Below, one piece after another: positions 1 to 8,618 of a stretch of 64,000 bases of DNA. Under the pieces are notes generated by a model. The model was not told where the DNA came from and ran no database searches. It worked only from the letters and a program-made list of their open reading frames with translations. Each line of letters opens with the position of its first letter. Positions within the stretch are counted from its first letter, which is position 1. The stretch is from Bradyrhizobium arachidis (GTDB lineage Bacteria; Pseudomonadota; Alphaproteobacteria; Rhizobiales; Xanthobacteraceae): contig NZ_CP030050.1 of NCBI RefSeq assembly GCF_015291705.1, positions 1,364,001 through 1,428,000 of the forward strand, read 5' to 3'. The translations under genes were made by a program, and so were the position numbers.

Positions 1-407
1 GCCTTGGTGACGTAGGTCGCGACCGATTTCGGATCGATCGACGCCGGGTCGATGTTGAAGCCGTGGCCGGGCTGGAGGATCTCGCCGACCAGGAGGCCGA
101 CGGCGAGCGCGACGGTCGAGACCGTCTCGAAATAGATCAGCGACTTCAGCCCGACCCTGCCGACGCGCTTGAGATCGCCCATCGAGGAGATGCCGTGCAC
201 GACGGTGCAGAAGATCACCGGCGCGATCATCATCTTGATCAGCGCGATGAAGCCGTCGCCGAGTGGCTTTAAGGCCTTGCCGAGATCGGGATAGAAATAG
301 CCGATCAGCACCCCGAGCGCGATCGCGATCAGCACCTGGACGTAGAGGATCTTGTACCAGGGCTGATGCCGGCGATGAACGGCTGGCTGGATCGCGACTT
401 GTGTCAT
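1..407 (-). CDS. dctA: C4-dicarboxylate:cation symporter DctA, N-terminal part (runs off the window)
   Basis: This is the first ~135 codons of a dicarboxylate/amino acid:cation symporter (DAACS family), which takes up succinate, fumarate or malate across the inner membrane. The start codon is the ATG at 405-407. After a short basic N-terminus (HRRHQPWYK) comes a first membrane helix at residues ~18-40. Next is the family's conserved stretch [19 protein letters not shown] (~48-66), then a helix around 88-112. The frame is still open at base 1, so the C-terminal two thirds lie outside the window. It is transcribed away from the nucleobase permease at 565, and the 157-nt gap holds a palindrome and direct repeat. 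Family assignment is firm; the symbol rests on the succinate-carrier-like N-terminus, and another DAACS carrier (for example GltP) is possible. Confidence 0.85.
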   Translation of the reverse strand, partial: MTQVAIQPAVHRRHQPWYKILYVQVLIAIALGVLIGYFYPDLGKALKPLGDGFIALIKMMIAPVIFCTVVHGISSMGDLKRVGRVGLKSLIYFETVSTVALAVGLLVGEILQPGHGFNIDPASIDPKSVATYVTK

Positions 408-436
408 ATTGTGGGCCCCGGAACGCATTGATTTTG

Positions 437-468
437 CAAGATTTGAGTCGGGCAAGATTTGAATCTTG
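437..468. promoter_or_regulatory. Direct repeat plus palindrome in the dctA / permease divergent region
   Basis: The 10-nt unit CAAGATTTGA occurs twice, at 437-446 and 453-462, 16 nt apart. The second copy is the left half of a palindrome at 453-468, CAAGATT-TG-AATCTTG. The site lies between the divergent starts at 407 and 565 and could be an operator for either gene. The regulator is unknown, and no convincing sigma-54 promoter was seen upstream of dctA. Confidence 0.4.
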
Positions 469-564
469 TATGTCCTGCATCATGTGATGGCCGCCGCAGA
501 AGCGACAATCACATTTTTGTCGGATCGCACGAAGATCAGTCGCTGCAGCGCAACCGGGGGGAAC

Positions 565-1884
565 ATGACAACGACGACAAGCTCGGATGAGCAAGGGCAG
601 GGCTATTTTCCGCGCTGGAAGCTCAAGACCTCGGGCGTGATCTTGCCGGAGGAACGGCTGTCGTGGGGCCAGACCGTCATCTCCGGTCTCCAGCATTGCG
701 TCGCCATGTCGGGCTCGACCATCATCGCGCCGCTGCTGATGGGATTCGATCCCAATGTTGCGGTCCTGTTCTCCGGCATCGGCACGCTGATCTTCTTCGT
801 CATCGTCGCCGCGCGCGTGCCGAGCTATCTCGGCTCGAGCTTTGCGTTCATCGCCGTCGTCATCGCCGCCACCGGCTATGCCGGGCAGGGGCCCAACCCG
901 AATATCTCCGTTGCGCTGGGCGGCATCGTCGGCGCCGGCGTGCTCTATGGCGTGATCGCACTGATCGTGATGTGGTCGGGCGTCGGCTGGGTCGAGCGGC
1001 TGATGCCGCCGGCCGTCACCGGTGCCGTAGTCGCCGCGATCGGCCTCAACCTCGCGCCCGTGGCGGTCAAGGCGGTGAGCGCCAATGCTTTCGAGACCTG
1101 GATTGGTCTTGCGACCGTGCTGATGATTGGCGTGCTGGCCGTGGCCGCGCCGGGCCTGTGGCGGCGCCTGCCGATCATCCTTGGTGCGATCGGCGGATAT
1201 CTCTTGTACCTGCTGTTCGCGAACGGTCTCGGTTTCGGCAAGCCGATCGATTTTGCGCAACTTGCGGCCGCGCCGTGGATCGGCCTGCCGCACTTCACCA
1301 CACCGACCTTCCAGGCCGACGCGATCTTCCTGATCGCGCCGGTCGCGGTCATCCTCGTCGCCGAGAACCTCGGTCACATCAAGGCCGTCGGCGCCATGAC
1401 CGGCCGCAGCCTCGATGCCTATCTCGGCCGTGCTTTGTTTGCCGACAGCCTCGCCACCATCGTCGCGGCCTGCGGCGGCGGCACCGGCGTCACCACCTAT
1501 GCCGAGAACATCGGCGTCATGGCGGCGACGAAGGTCTATTCGACCTTGCTGTTTGCGTTCGCGGCGACGGGCTCGATCCTGCTCGGCTTCTCGCCGAAAT
1601 TCGGCGCGCTGATCCTGTCGATCCCTGGCCCCGTCATCGGCGGCCTCTCGATCGTGCTGTTCGGCTTGATCGCGGCGATGGCCGGACGGATCTGGGTCGA
1701 GAACAAGGTCGACTTCGCAAATCCGGCAAACCTGATCACCGTCGCCGTCGCGCTGACCGCCGGCGCCGGTGACCTCACGCTGAAATTCGGCGCATTCACG
1801 ATCGGCGGCATCGGCACAGCGACCTTCGGCGCCATCATCCTCTATAAGATCCTGACCTCGCCCCTCGCGCGCCGCGCAGAATGA
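565..1884 (+). CDS. NCS2-family nucleobase:cation symporter (uracil/xanthine permease type)
   Basis: This 439-aa polytopic inner-membrane protein belongs to the nucleobase:cation symporter-2 family (UraA/RutG/XanQ). I chose the ATG at 565 because the purine-rich GGGGGGAA lies just ahead of it; the frame stays open upstream to 466 without a comparable ribosome site. It has about 12-14 hydrophobic segments. The family's substrate-site Glu is in AENLGHI (Glu ~267), and the NCS2 signature follows as AENIGVMAATKV (~313-324). Uracil or a related pyrimidine is the likeliest substrate, but NCS2 members differ in specificity and the sequence alone cannot separate uracil from xanthine or urate. It is monocistronic or co-transcribed with the SDR 72 nt downstream, from which a perfect hairpin separates it. 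Confidence 0.85.
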   Translation: MTTTTSSDEQGQGYFPRWKLKTSGVILPEERLSWGQTVISGLQHCVAMSGSTIIAPLLMGFDPNVAVLFSGIGTLIFFVIVAARVPSYLGSSFAFIAVVIAATGYAGQGPNPNISVALGGIVGAGVLYGVIALIVMWSGVGWVERLMPPAVTGAVVAAIGLNLAPVAVKAVSANAFETWIGLATVLMIGVLAVAAPGLWRRLPIILGAIGGYLLYLLFANGLGFGKPIDFAQLAAAPWIGLPHFTTPTFQADAIFLIAPVAVILVAENLGHIKAVGAMTGRSLDAYLGRALFADSLATIVAACGGGTGVTTYAENIGVMAATKVYSTLLFAFAATGSILLGFSPKFGALILSIPGPVIGGLSIVLFGLIAAMAGRIWVENKVDFANPANLITVAVALTAGAGDLTLKFGAFTIGGIGTATFGAIILYKILTSPLARRAE

Positions 1885-1903
1885 TCCCAGCGATGCGCTG
1901 ACG

Positions 1904-1930
1904 GGATGGAACAAAAAGCCTGTTCCATCC
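1904..1930. promoter_or_regulatory. 10-bp perfect inverted repeat between permease and SDR genes
   Basis: GGATGGAACA (1904-1913) and TGTTCCATCC (1921-1930) are exact inverse complements around a 7-nt loop. No T-tract follows, so it is either a weak terminator or attenuator after the permease or an operator 26 nt ahead of the SDR start. Confidence 0.45.
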
Positions 1931-1956
1931 ATGATGAAGTATCCCGGAGAAAGCTC

Positions 1957-2793
1957 ATGACACAGACCGACCGCTCAACCCCTTTTGCTTCGCGCCTCGT
2001 CGGCCAATACGCGCTGGTGACCGGCGCCTCGCAAGGCATCGGCCGCGCCGTCGCCGTCCGGCTCGCCCAGGAGGGCGCGACCGTCGCCATCAATTATGTC
2101 GACCATCCCGAGAAGGCCGACGAGTCGCTCGCGATGGCACGAACGGCTTCGAGCGACCGCGGTCACGGCAAGCTCGATCATATCGTCGTCAAGGCCGACG
2201 TCAGCAACGAGCAGGAGGTCACTGCGATGTTCGAGACGGTCTTGGCGCGCTTCAAGCGCCTCGACTGTCTGGTCAACAATGCCGGCTTCCAGCGGGAGTC
2301 GCCGAGCGAGGCGCTCGACATCGACACCTATCGCCGCATCATCGACGTCAATCTCAACGGCGCGGTGCTCTGCGCGCAGAAAGCGCTCGCGCATTTCGTC
2401 GCGCGCGGCGGCGGCGGCAGCATCATCAACTGCTCCAGCGTCCACCAGATCATCCCGAAGCCGGGCTATCTCGCTTATTCGATCAGCAAGGGCGGCATGG
2501 CCAATCTGACGCGCACGCTGGCGCTCGAGTTCGCCGGTCGCGGCATCCGCGTCAACGCGGTCGGCCCTGGCGCGATCGACACGCCGATCAACGCGGCCTG
2601 GACCGGCGATCCCGAAAAGCGCGGCGTCGTCACCAGCCACATTCCGCTTGGCCGCGTCGGCACGCCGGAGGAGATCGCCGCGGTGTTCGCCTTCCTCGCC
2701 TCGGATGAAGCGAGCTACATCACCGGGCAGACCATCTATGCCTGCGGAGGCCTGACGCTGTTTCCGGAATTTCGCGAGAACTGGGCGAGTTGA
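1957..2793 (+). CDS. SDR family NAD(P)-dependent oxidoreductase (glucose 1-dehydrogenase-like)
   Basis: A classical short-chain dehydrogenase/reductase of 278 aa, predicted cytosolic. The ATG at 1957 is preceded by CGGAGAAAG; an in-frame codon at 1906 sits inside the upstream hairpin and is less likely. It has the Rossmann glycine motif TGASQGIG (~24-31), the NNAG motif, an active-site Ser in NCSSVH, and the YSISK catalytic Tyr/Lys pair. The C-terminal SYITGQTIYACGGLTL is typical of glucose/ribitol-dehydrogenase-like SDRs. The insertion between strands 2 and 3 resembles the YhdF/YgfF-like glucose-dehydrogenase group. The substrate cannot be fixed from sequence. Its stop overlaps a possible TTG for the downstream sirtuin frame, so the two genes may be co-transcribed. 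Confidence 0.85.
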   Translation: MTQTDRSTPFASRLVGQYALVTGASQGIGRAVAVRLAQEGATVAINYVDHPEKADESLAMARTASSDRGHGKLDHIVVKADVSNEQEVTAMFETVLARFKRLDCLVNNAGFQRESPSEALDIDTYRRIIDVNLNGAVLCAQKALAHFVARGGGGSIINCSSVHQIIPKPGYLAYSISKGGMANLTRTLALEFAGRGIRVNAVGPGAIDTPINAAWTGDPEKRGVVTSHIPLGRVGTPEEIAAVFAFLASDEASYITGQTIYACGGLTLFPEFRENWAS

Positions 2794-2867
2794 AGCTCGG
2801 TCCGATGGGGCAGCAGGCGTCCGCGCTGCATCTGGCAGAATCCGTCCGCGCGAACTACATCTGCGCC

Positions 2868-3689
2868 ATGACAAACTCCCCGCTGGCAAGCTCCCCGCTT
2901 CAGGATTTCGTCGGCCGGCACGACAATCTGTTCGTGCTGACCGGCGCCGGTTGCAGCACCAATTCGGGCATTCCCGACTATCGCGACAGCCATGGCAACT
3001 GGAAGCGGACCCAGCCGGTGAACTTCCAGGCCTTCATGTCGGAGGAGCCCACGCGCCAGCGCTATTGGGCGCGCAGCATGATCGGCTGGCGGCGCTTCGG
3101 CCAGGCGCGGCCGAACGATGCGCATCACGCGCTGGCCCGGCTCGAGGCTGGCGGCCGCTGCGGCATGCTGCTGACCCAGAATGTCGATCGGCTGCATCAA
3201 TCCGCCGGCCACCGCCAGGTGATCGACCTGCACGGCCGGCTCGACCTCGTCCGCTGCATGGGCTGCGGGGCGAAGACGCAGCGCAGCGAATTCCAGGACA
3301 GGCTCGGCCGCGTCAATGCCGAATGGCTGACGCTCGATGCCGCGGACGCGCCCGACGGCGACGCCGATCTGGAGCATGCGAACTTCTCGTCGTTCAACGT
3401 GCCTTCTTGCGAGGCCTGCGGCGGCATCCTCAAGCCCGATGTCGTGTTCTTCGGCGAGAACGTCCCCCGCGATGTCGTCGCCACCGCGCAGGATCATCTG
3501 GCGCAAGCCGACGCCATGCTGATCGTCGGCTCCTCGCTGATGGTCTATTCCGGCTTCCGCTTCGTGCAGGCCGCAGCGCAGCGCAACATTCCGATCGCCG
3601 CGATCAATCTCGGCCGCACCCGCGCCGACGATCTCCTCACGCTGAAGGTCGAGGAGCGCTGCGAAGCGGCGCTTGCATTCCTGCTCTGA
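2868..3689 (+). CDS. NAD-dependent protein deacylase, Sir2 family (class II / SIRT4-like)
   Basis: A 273-aa sirtuin, which removes acyl groups from lysine using NAD+. The NAD-binding signature LTGAGCSTNSGIPDYRD lies near residues 24-40. TQNVDRLHQSAG and DLHGRL, with the catalytic His, follow. The zinc site is formed by CMGC and a later CEACGG, and the typical LKPDVVFFGE comes next. The PDYRDSHGNWKR region and the large insert before the second Cys pair resemble SIRT4-like class II sirtuins rather than CobB. The ATG at 2868 is the conservative start; a TTG at 2790 overlapping the SDR stop would add 26 residues, and neither has a strong ribosome site. The target is unknown. Confidence 0.85.
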   Translation: MTNSPLASSPLQDFVGRHDNLFVLTGAGCSTNSGIPDYRDSHGNWKRTQPVNFQAFMSEEPTRQRYWARSMIGWRRFGQARPNDAHHALARLEAGGRCGMLLTQNVDRLHQSAGHRQVIDLHGRLDLVRCMGCGAKTQRSEFQDRLGRVNAEWLTLDAADAPDGDADLEHANFSSFNVPSCEACGGILKPDVVFFGENVPRDVVATAQDHLAQADAMLIVGSSLMVYSGFRFVQAAAQRNIPIAAINLGRTRADDLLTLKVEERCEAALAFLL

Positions 3690-3830
3690 AGGGCCGCGAG
3701 ACGAACACGTCTTGCCTATTGCATAGGTGCCAAGCAGAATAGCCGGGCGCAGCGCTTTCGGCATGCTCGATGGCATGGAAATTGCTGCATTTTCGCCCTG
3801 GGTTTTGACGATCAGCCGGAGAAGTTTGGA

Positions 3831-5915
3831 ATGCTTGAAGGAGCCGAGGTGCGGCTTGCCGTCGATATCGGCGGCACGTTCACCGACATCGTGCTGGACG
3901 TGGGGCAGGATCGCAAGACCCGCAAGGTGCTTACGACGCCGCAGCGGCCCGAGCAGGCGGTGCTGGAGGGCATGCGGCTCATTCTCACCGATGCGCGTGC
4001 GCATATCAGCGACATCGACGTCTTCATTCACGGTACGACGCTCGCGACCAACGCCATCATCGAGCGGCGCGGCGCCAGGACGGCGCTGATCGCCACCGAC
4101 GGCTTTCGCGACGTGCTCGATATCGGCACCGAGAGCCGCTACGACCAGTATGATCTCTCAATCGACAAGCCGAAGCCGCTGGCGCCGCGTTCCCTCCGCT
4201 TCACCGTGCCCGAGCGCATCGACGCCCATGGCGCCGTCCGCCTCCCGCTGGACGAAGCGGCCGTGCGCGCACTCGCCCCGAGATTGCGCGAGCAAGGCGT
4301 CCAGAGCGTCGCGATCGCCTTCCTGCACTCCTACGCCAATCCCGAGCACGAGCGCCGCGCGGCGGCGATCATCGGCGAGGAAATGCCCGGCATTTCGGTG
4401 ACGGTGTCGTCGGCGGTGTGCCCGGAAATCCGCGAATATGAGCGCACCTCCACCGCGGTTGCGAATGCCTATGTTCAGCCGCTGATCGACGGCTATCTCG
4501 CCCGCATGGCCGATGCCTTGCAGGTCGAGCAGTTCCGCGGCGCCATCTATCTCGTCACGTCAGGCGGCGGCGTCACCTCGATCGAGACGGCGCGGCGCTT
4601 TCCGGTGCGCCTCGTCGAATCCGGTCCGGCCGGCGGCGCCATTTTCGCGGCGCAGATCGCGGCGCGGCTCGGCGAGAGCAAGGTGCTCTCCTTCGACATG
4701 GGTGGCACCACGGCAAAGATCTGCCTGATCGAAAAATACCAGCCCGAGACCTCGCGCGTGTTCGAGGTCGATCGCGCCGCGCGTTTCCTGAAAGGCTCCG
4801 GCCTGCCGGTGCGCATCCCCGTGATCGAGATGGTCGAGATCGGCGCCGGCGGCGGCTCGATCGCGCATATCGACGCGATGAAGCGCGTCACCGTCGGCCC
4901 GGAGAGCGCCTCGTCGGAGCCGGGACCGGCCTGCTACGGCCGCGGCGGCCAGCGTCCGGCCGTGACCGACGCGGACGTTGCGCTCGGCATGATCGATCCC
5001 GATGCCTTTGCAGCCGGCACGATCAAGCTCGATCCGGAGCTGTCGAAGCAGGCGCTGCTGCGCGACGTCGGCGAGCCGCTTGGCCTTTCCGCGGAAACCG
5101 CGGCCTATGCCGTGCACGAGGTCGTCTGCGAGAACATGGCGAGCGCGGCGCGCGTGCATGCGGTCGAGCGCGGCGAGATCGTCGGCCAGCACACGCTGAT
5201 CGCCTTTGGCGGTGCCGCGCCGCTGCATGCGGCGCGCGTTGCCGAGAAGATCGGCGTCTCCCGCGTGATCGTGCCATCGAACGCCGGCGTCGGTTCGGCG
5301 GTCGGTTTCCTTGCGGCTCCCATCGCCTATGAGCTAGTCCGCAGCCGGCATGTCCGGCTCGACGATTTCGACACCGAGGCGGTCTCCGACCTCTTGCAGG
5401 AGATGGTGAGCGAAGCTCGCGCGCTGGTCGAGCCGGGTGCGGCTGGTGCGCCGGTGCGCGAGCGCCGCGCCGCCTTCATGCGCTATGTCGGCCAGGGCCA
5501 CGAGATCAGCGTCGAGCTGCCGAACCGGCCGCTGACGTCAGCCGATCTCGCCGGCCTGCGCCAGAAGTTCGAAGCGGATTATTCCGCGATGTTCGAGCGC
5601 CCGATCCCCGGCGCGGCGATCGAGGTGTTGAGCTGGTCGGTGCTCGCAACCACCGAACCGCGCAATCCGTCGCCCGTTGCCGCCGTTGCGCGCAAACCTG
5701 CGGCCAAGGCGTCCGGCAGCCGAAAATTCTTCGACGGCCGCGCCGGCGAGGTGATCGAGATCCCGCTCTATCGCCGCGAGGACATGGCGCCGGGCGCGAC
5801 GATTGCGGGTCCGGCGGTCATTGCGGAGGACGAGACCTCCACCTTCGTCTCCACCAGTTTTGACGCCCATATCGACGGTGCCGGCAGCATCGTCATGGAA
5901 CGGAAGGCAGCCTGA
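3831..5915 (+). CDS. hyuA: Hydantoinase/oxoprolinase family protein, subunit A
   Basis: At 694 aa this is the full-length HyuA-type subunit of the ATP-dependent N-methylhydantoinase / 5-oxoprolinase / acetone carboxylase superfamily, which phosphorylates a cyclic amide or ketone before opening or carboxylation. The N-terminus carries the actin-fold phosphate motif DIGGTFTDIVLD (~13-24), then HGTTLATNAIIERRG (Hydant_A_N). The Hydantoinase_A core has SFDMGGTTAKICL and EIGAGGGSIAHID, and a C-terminal domain runs from ~510. A GGAGAAG sequence precedes the ATG. It lies 2 nt ahead of the B subunit and heads a five-gene unit ending in a TRAP transporter, so the pair probably acts on a compound imported by that transporter. 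The exact substrate (hydantoin, oxoproline or similar) is inference. Confidence 0.9.
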   Translation: MLEGAEVRLAVDIGGTFTDIVLDVGQDRKTRKVLTTPQRPEQAVLEGMRLILTDARAHISDIDVFIHGTTLATNAIIERRGARTALIATDGFRDVLDIGTESRYDQYDLSIDKPKPLAPRSLRFTVPERIDAHGAVRLPLDEAAVRALAPRLREQGVQSVAIAFLHSYANPEHERRAAAIIGEEMPGISVTVSSAVCPEIREYERTSTAVANAYVQPLIDGYLARMADALQVEQFRGAIYLVTSGGGVTSIETARRFPVRLVESGPAGGAIFAAQIAARLGESKVLSFDMGGTTAKICLIEKYQPETSRVFEVDRAARFLKGSGLPVRIPVIEMVEIGAGGGSIAHIDAMKRVTVGPESASSEPGPACYGRGGQRPAVTDADVALGMIDPDAFAAGTIKLDPELSKQALLRDVGEPLGLSAETAAYAVHEVVCENMASAARVHAVERGEIVGQHTLIAFGGAAPLHAARVAEKIGVSRVIVPSNAGVGSAVGFLAAPIAYELVRSRHVRLDDFDTEAVSDLLQEMVSEARALVEPGAAGAPVRERRAAFMRYVGQGHEISVELPNRPLTSADLAGLRQKFEADYSAMFERPIPGAAIEVLSWSVLATTEPRNPSPVAAVARKPAAKASGSRKFFDGRAGEVIEIPLYRREDMAPGATIAGPAVIAEDETSTFVSTSFDAHIDGAGSIVMERKAA

Positions 5916-5917
5916 TC

Positions 5918-7576
5918 ATGAGCAAGGCAAATGGCGCGAGCCTGATCGACCTTCAGATCATGTGGCACCGGCTGATCGCCGTGGTCGAGGAGCAGGCCCA
6001 GGTGCTGCTCCGCACCGCCTTCAGCCCGATCGTGCGCGAATGCGGCGACCTCTCGGCCGGTGTATTCGACCTCAAGGGGCGAATGCTGGCGCAAGCGGTG
6101 ACGGGCACGCCCGGCCACGTCAACTCGATGGCGGAATCGGTCAAGCACTTCATCGCGCATTTCCCGCTGGAGACGATGAAGGAGGGCGACGCCTACATCA
6201 CCAACGACCCCTGGATGGGCACCGGCCATCTCAACGACTTCGTCGTCACCACGCCCTGCTTCAAGGACGGCAAGATCGTCGCGCTGTTCTCCTGCACCAG
6301 CCATCTCATGGACATCGGCGGCATCGGCTTCGGCCCTGACGCCACCGACGTGTTCATGGAAGGGCTCTACATCCCCATGCTCAAGCTGATCGACCAGGGC
6401 GTCGTCAACGAGACGCTGATGGCGATGATCCGCACCAACACGCGGCTGCCGATTGACACCGAGGGCGACACCTATTCGCTCGCCGGCTGCAACGACGTCG
6501 GCTGCGAGCGCCTGGTCGAGATGATGACCGAGTTCGGCATCGACACGCTCGACGAACTCGGCGACTACATCTGTGACCGCTCGCGCGAGGCCGTGCTGGC
6601 CGAGATCGCAAAGCTGCCGAAGGGCAGCTGGCGCAACACGATGGTGGTCGACGGCTACGATGCGCCGGTCACGCTCGCTGCGACGCTGACGATCTCGGAC
6701 GAAGGCATCCACGTCGATTTCGACGGCACCTCCGCTGCCTCGAAGTTCGGCATCAACGTGCCCTTGTCCTACACCACGGCCTACACCGTGTTCGGCCTCG
6801 GCTGCGTCGTCGCCTCGCAGATCCCCAACAATGCGGGCTCGCTCTCGCCGCTGACCGTGTCGGCGCCCGCGGGCGCGATACTCAATGCGCCGAAGCCCGC
6901 GCCGGTCGCCTCACGCCACATCATCGGCCAGATGCTGCCCGACGTGGTGTTCGGCTGCCTGCGTCAGATCATCCCCGAGCGCGTGCCGGCGGAAGGCACG
7001 TCCTGCCTGTGGAATCTCAATGTGCGCGGCCAGACCCGCTCCGGCGTCGGCGGCAATTACGGGTTCTCGATGGCGGTGACCTCCAACGGCGGCACCGGCG
7101 CGCGGTTCGGCAAGGACGGCCTCTCCGCGACCGCCTATCCCAGCGGTGTGCGCGGCACGCCGGTCGAGATCGCGGAAACGCAGACGCCGCTAATCTTCTG
7201 GCGCAAGGAGCTGCGCCCGGATTCCGGCGGGGCAGGGCGCACCCGTGGCGGCCTCGGCCAGATCATCGAGGTCGGCAGCGGCGTCGACGCGCCGTTCGAC
7301 ATCCTCGCGGCGTTCGACCGGATCGATCATCCGCCGCGCGGCCGCGATGGCGGCAAGAACGGCGAGGCCGGCTATGTCGGCCTCAAGTCCGGCAAGAAGC
7401 TGCGTGGCAAAGGCTTTCAGCAAGTGCCGCCGGACGACCGGCTGGTGGTGATGACGCCCGGGGGCGCCGGCATCGGTGCGCCGACGATGCGCGATCGTGC
7501 CGCGGTCAAGGACGACATCGAAAGCGGTCTCGTGTCCGCCGACAATGCGGTTGCAGTTTATGGGTACTCGCGCTGA
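5918..7576 (+). CDS. hyuB: Hydantoinase B/oxoprolinase family protein
   Basis: A 552-aa HyuB-type catalytic subunit that partners HyuA, starting two bases after its stop. Family hallmarks are the N-terminal RTAFSPIVRECGDLSAGVFD, TGTPGHVNSMAES, and the metal/substrate motif NDPWMGTGHLND near residues 90-101. Later come FDGTS and GGAGRTRGGLGQ in the C-terminal half. Its length matches stand-alone B subunits (~520-590 aa). Together the two cytosolic subunits would hydrolyse a cyclic amide with ATP. The genes downstream encode a solute-binding protein and both permeases of a TRAP system, which supports joint uptake and degradation of one substrate class. The closest alternative is an acetone-carboxylase-like pair, but no third small subunit is seen here. 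Confidence 0.9.
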   Translation: MSKANGASLIDLQIMWHRLIAVVEEQAQVLLRTAFSPIVRECGDLSAGVFDLKGRMLAQAVTGTPGHVNSMAESVKHFIAHFPLETMKEGDAYITNDPWMGTGHLNDFVVTTPCFKDGKIVALFSCTSHLMDIGGIGFGPDATDVFMEGLYIPMLKLIDQGVVNETLMAMIRTNTRLPIDTEGDTYSLAGCNDVGCERLVEMMTEFGIDTLDELGDYICDRSREAVLAEIAKLPKGSWRNTMVVDGYDAPVTLAATLTISDEGIHVDFDGTSAASKFGINVPLSYTTAYTVFGLGCVVASQIPNNAGSLSPLTVSAPAGAILNAPKPAPVASRHIIGQMLPDVVFGCLRQIIPERVPAEGTSCLWNLNVRGQTRSGVGGNYGFSMAVTSNGGTGARFGKDGLSATAYPSGVRGTPVEIAETQTPLIFWRKELRPDSGGAGRTRGGLGQIIEVGSGVDAPFDILAAFDRIDHPPRGRDGGKNGEAGYVGLKSGKKLRGKGFQQVPPDDRLVVMTPGGAGIGAPTMRDRAAVKDDIESGLVSADNAVAVYGYSR

Positions 7577-7609
7577 TGCATCAGCGCGTTTGTTAAACGG
7601 AGGGGCTCG

Positions 7610-8608
7610 ATGATCACGCGACGGAACTTCACCGCGGGCGCAGCGACGCTGCTCGCCGCCGGCCACATCTCGACCCGCGCGCAGGCCGCGACGACAAGCT
7701 GGGACATGTCGACGGTCTGGCCCGACGGCAATTTCCACACCCAGAACGCGATGGCCTTTGCGGAAGAGGTGAAGAAGCAGAGCGGCGGCTCGGTCGCCAT
7801 CACCGTGAAGGCCGGCGGCCAGCTCGGCTTCAAGGGCCCCGAGCACCTGCGCGCCGTGCGCGACGGCCTCGTGCCGCTCGCTGACGTCCTCAACATCCAG
7901 CAGGTCGGCGACGAGCCGTTCATGGGCGTCGAGAGCATCCCCTTCCAGTGCGGCTCGATGGACGAGCTCAAGGTGCTGCACAAATATGTGCGGCCCGAAT
8001 ATGAGAAGGTCGCCGCGCGCAACAACCAGAAGATCCTCTACATCGTGCCGTGGCCGACGCAGTATCTGCATCTCAAGACCAAGGTCGCCGATGTCGAGGG
8101 ATTGAAGAACATCAAGATCCGCGTCCCCGACAAGAATGCGGTCGACATGCTGGCGGTAGTCGGCATGGCGCCGGTGATGATTCCCTGGGGCGAGACCATC
8201 CCTGCGCTGGCGTCGGGTGCGGTCTCCGGCGTCTCGACTTCGGCGGTGTCGGGTGTCGACGGCAAGTTCTGGGAGTTCCTGAAATACATCTATCCGACCA
8301 ATCACGTCTGGTCGTCGCAGATGCTCACCGTCAATCTCGACTCCTGGAAGGCTCTGAGTGCCGATCAGCAGAAGCTCGTCGCCGATATCGCAGCGAAGAT
8401 GGAGCCGGGCTTCTGGGCGAACTCGCTCAAGGCCGATGTCGACAGTCTCAACCGCCTCAAGGAGGGCGGCATGGAGGTGGTGCCGGTGTCCGACGCGATG
8501 ATGACGGAGATCCGGGCCAAGACCGCGCCGCAGCTCGATGCCTTCCTCAAGCGCGTGCCGGCGGCCGACAAGCCGGTACGGGCCTATCTCGCCGAAATGA
8601 AGCGCTGA
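7610..8608 (+). CDS. dctP: TRAP transporter substrate-binding protein DctP
   Basis: A 332-aa periplasmic DctP-type receptor. The N-terminus MITRRNFTAGAATLLAAG followed by ARAQA-like residues is a twin-arginine-type signal with cleavage near residue 26. The mature protein opens with SWDMSTVWPDGNFHTQNAMAFAEEV, the usual first strand of DctP proteins. The ligand-anchoring Arg lies in NIKIRVPDKNAVDMLAVVGMAPVMIPWGE (residues ~165-195), and VDG..EFLKYIYPTNHVWSSQML is also typical. It follows hyuB by 33 nt and precedes dctQ by 10 nt, a normal TRAP order. A cyclic amide or carboxylate processed by HyuAB is the plausible ligand, by context only. Confidence 0.9.
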   Translation: MITRRNFTAGAATLLAAGHISTRAQAATTSWDMSTVWPDGNFHTQNAMAFAEEVKKQSGGSVAITVKAGGQLGFKGPEHLRAVRDGLVPLADVLNIQQVGDEPFMGVESIPFQCGSMDELKVLHKYVRPEYEKVAARNNQKILYIVPWPTQYLHLKTKVADVEGLKNIKIRVPDKNAVDMLAVVGMAPVMIPWGETIPALASGAVSGVSTSAVSGVDGKFWEFLKYIYPTNHVWSSQMLTVNLDSWKALSADQQKLVADIAAKMEPGFWANSLKADVDSLNRLKEGGMEVVPVSDAMMTEIRAKTAPQLDAFLKRVPAADKPVRAYLAEMKR

Positions 8609-8618
8609 GGTCGAGCTC

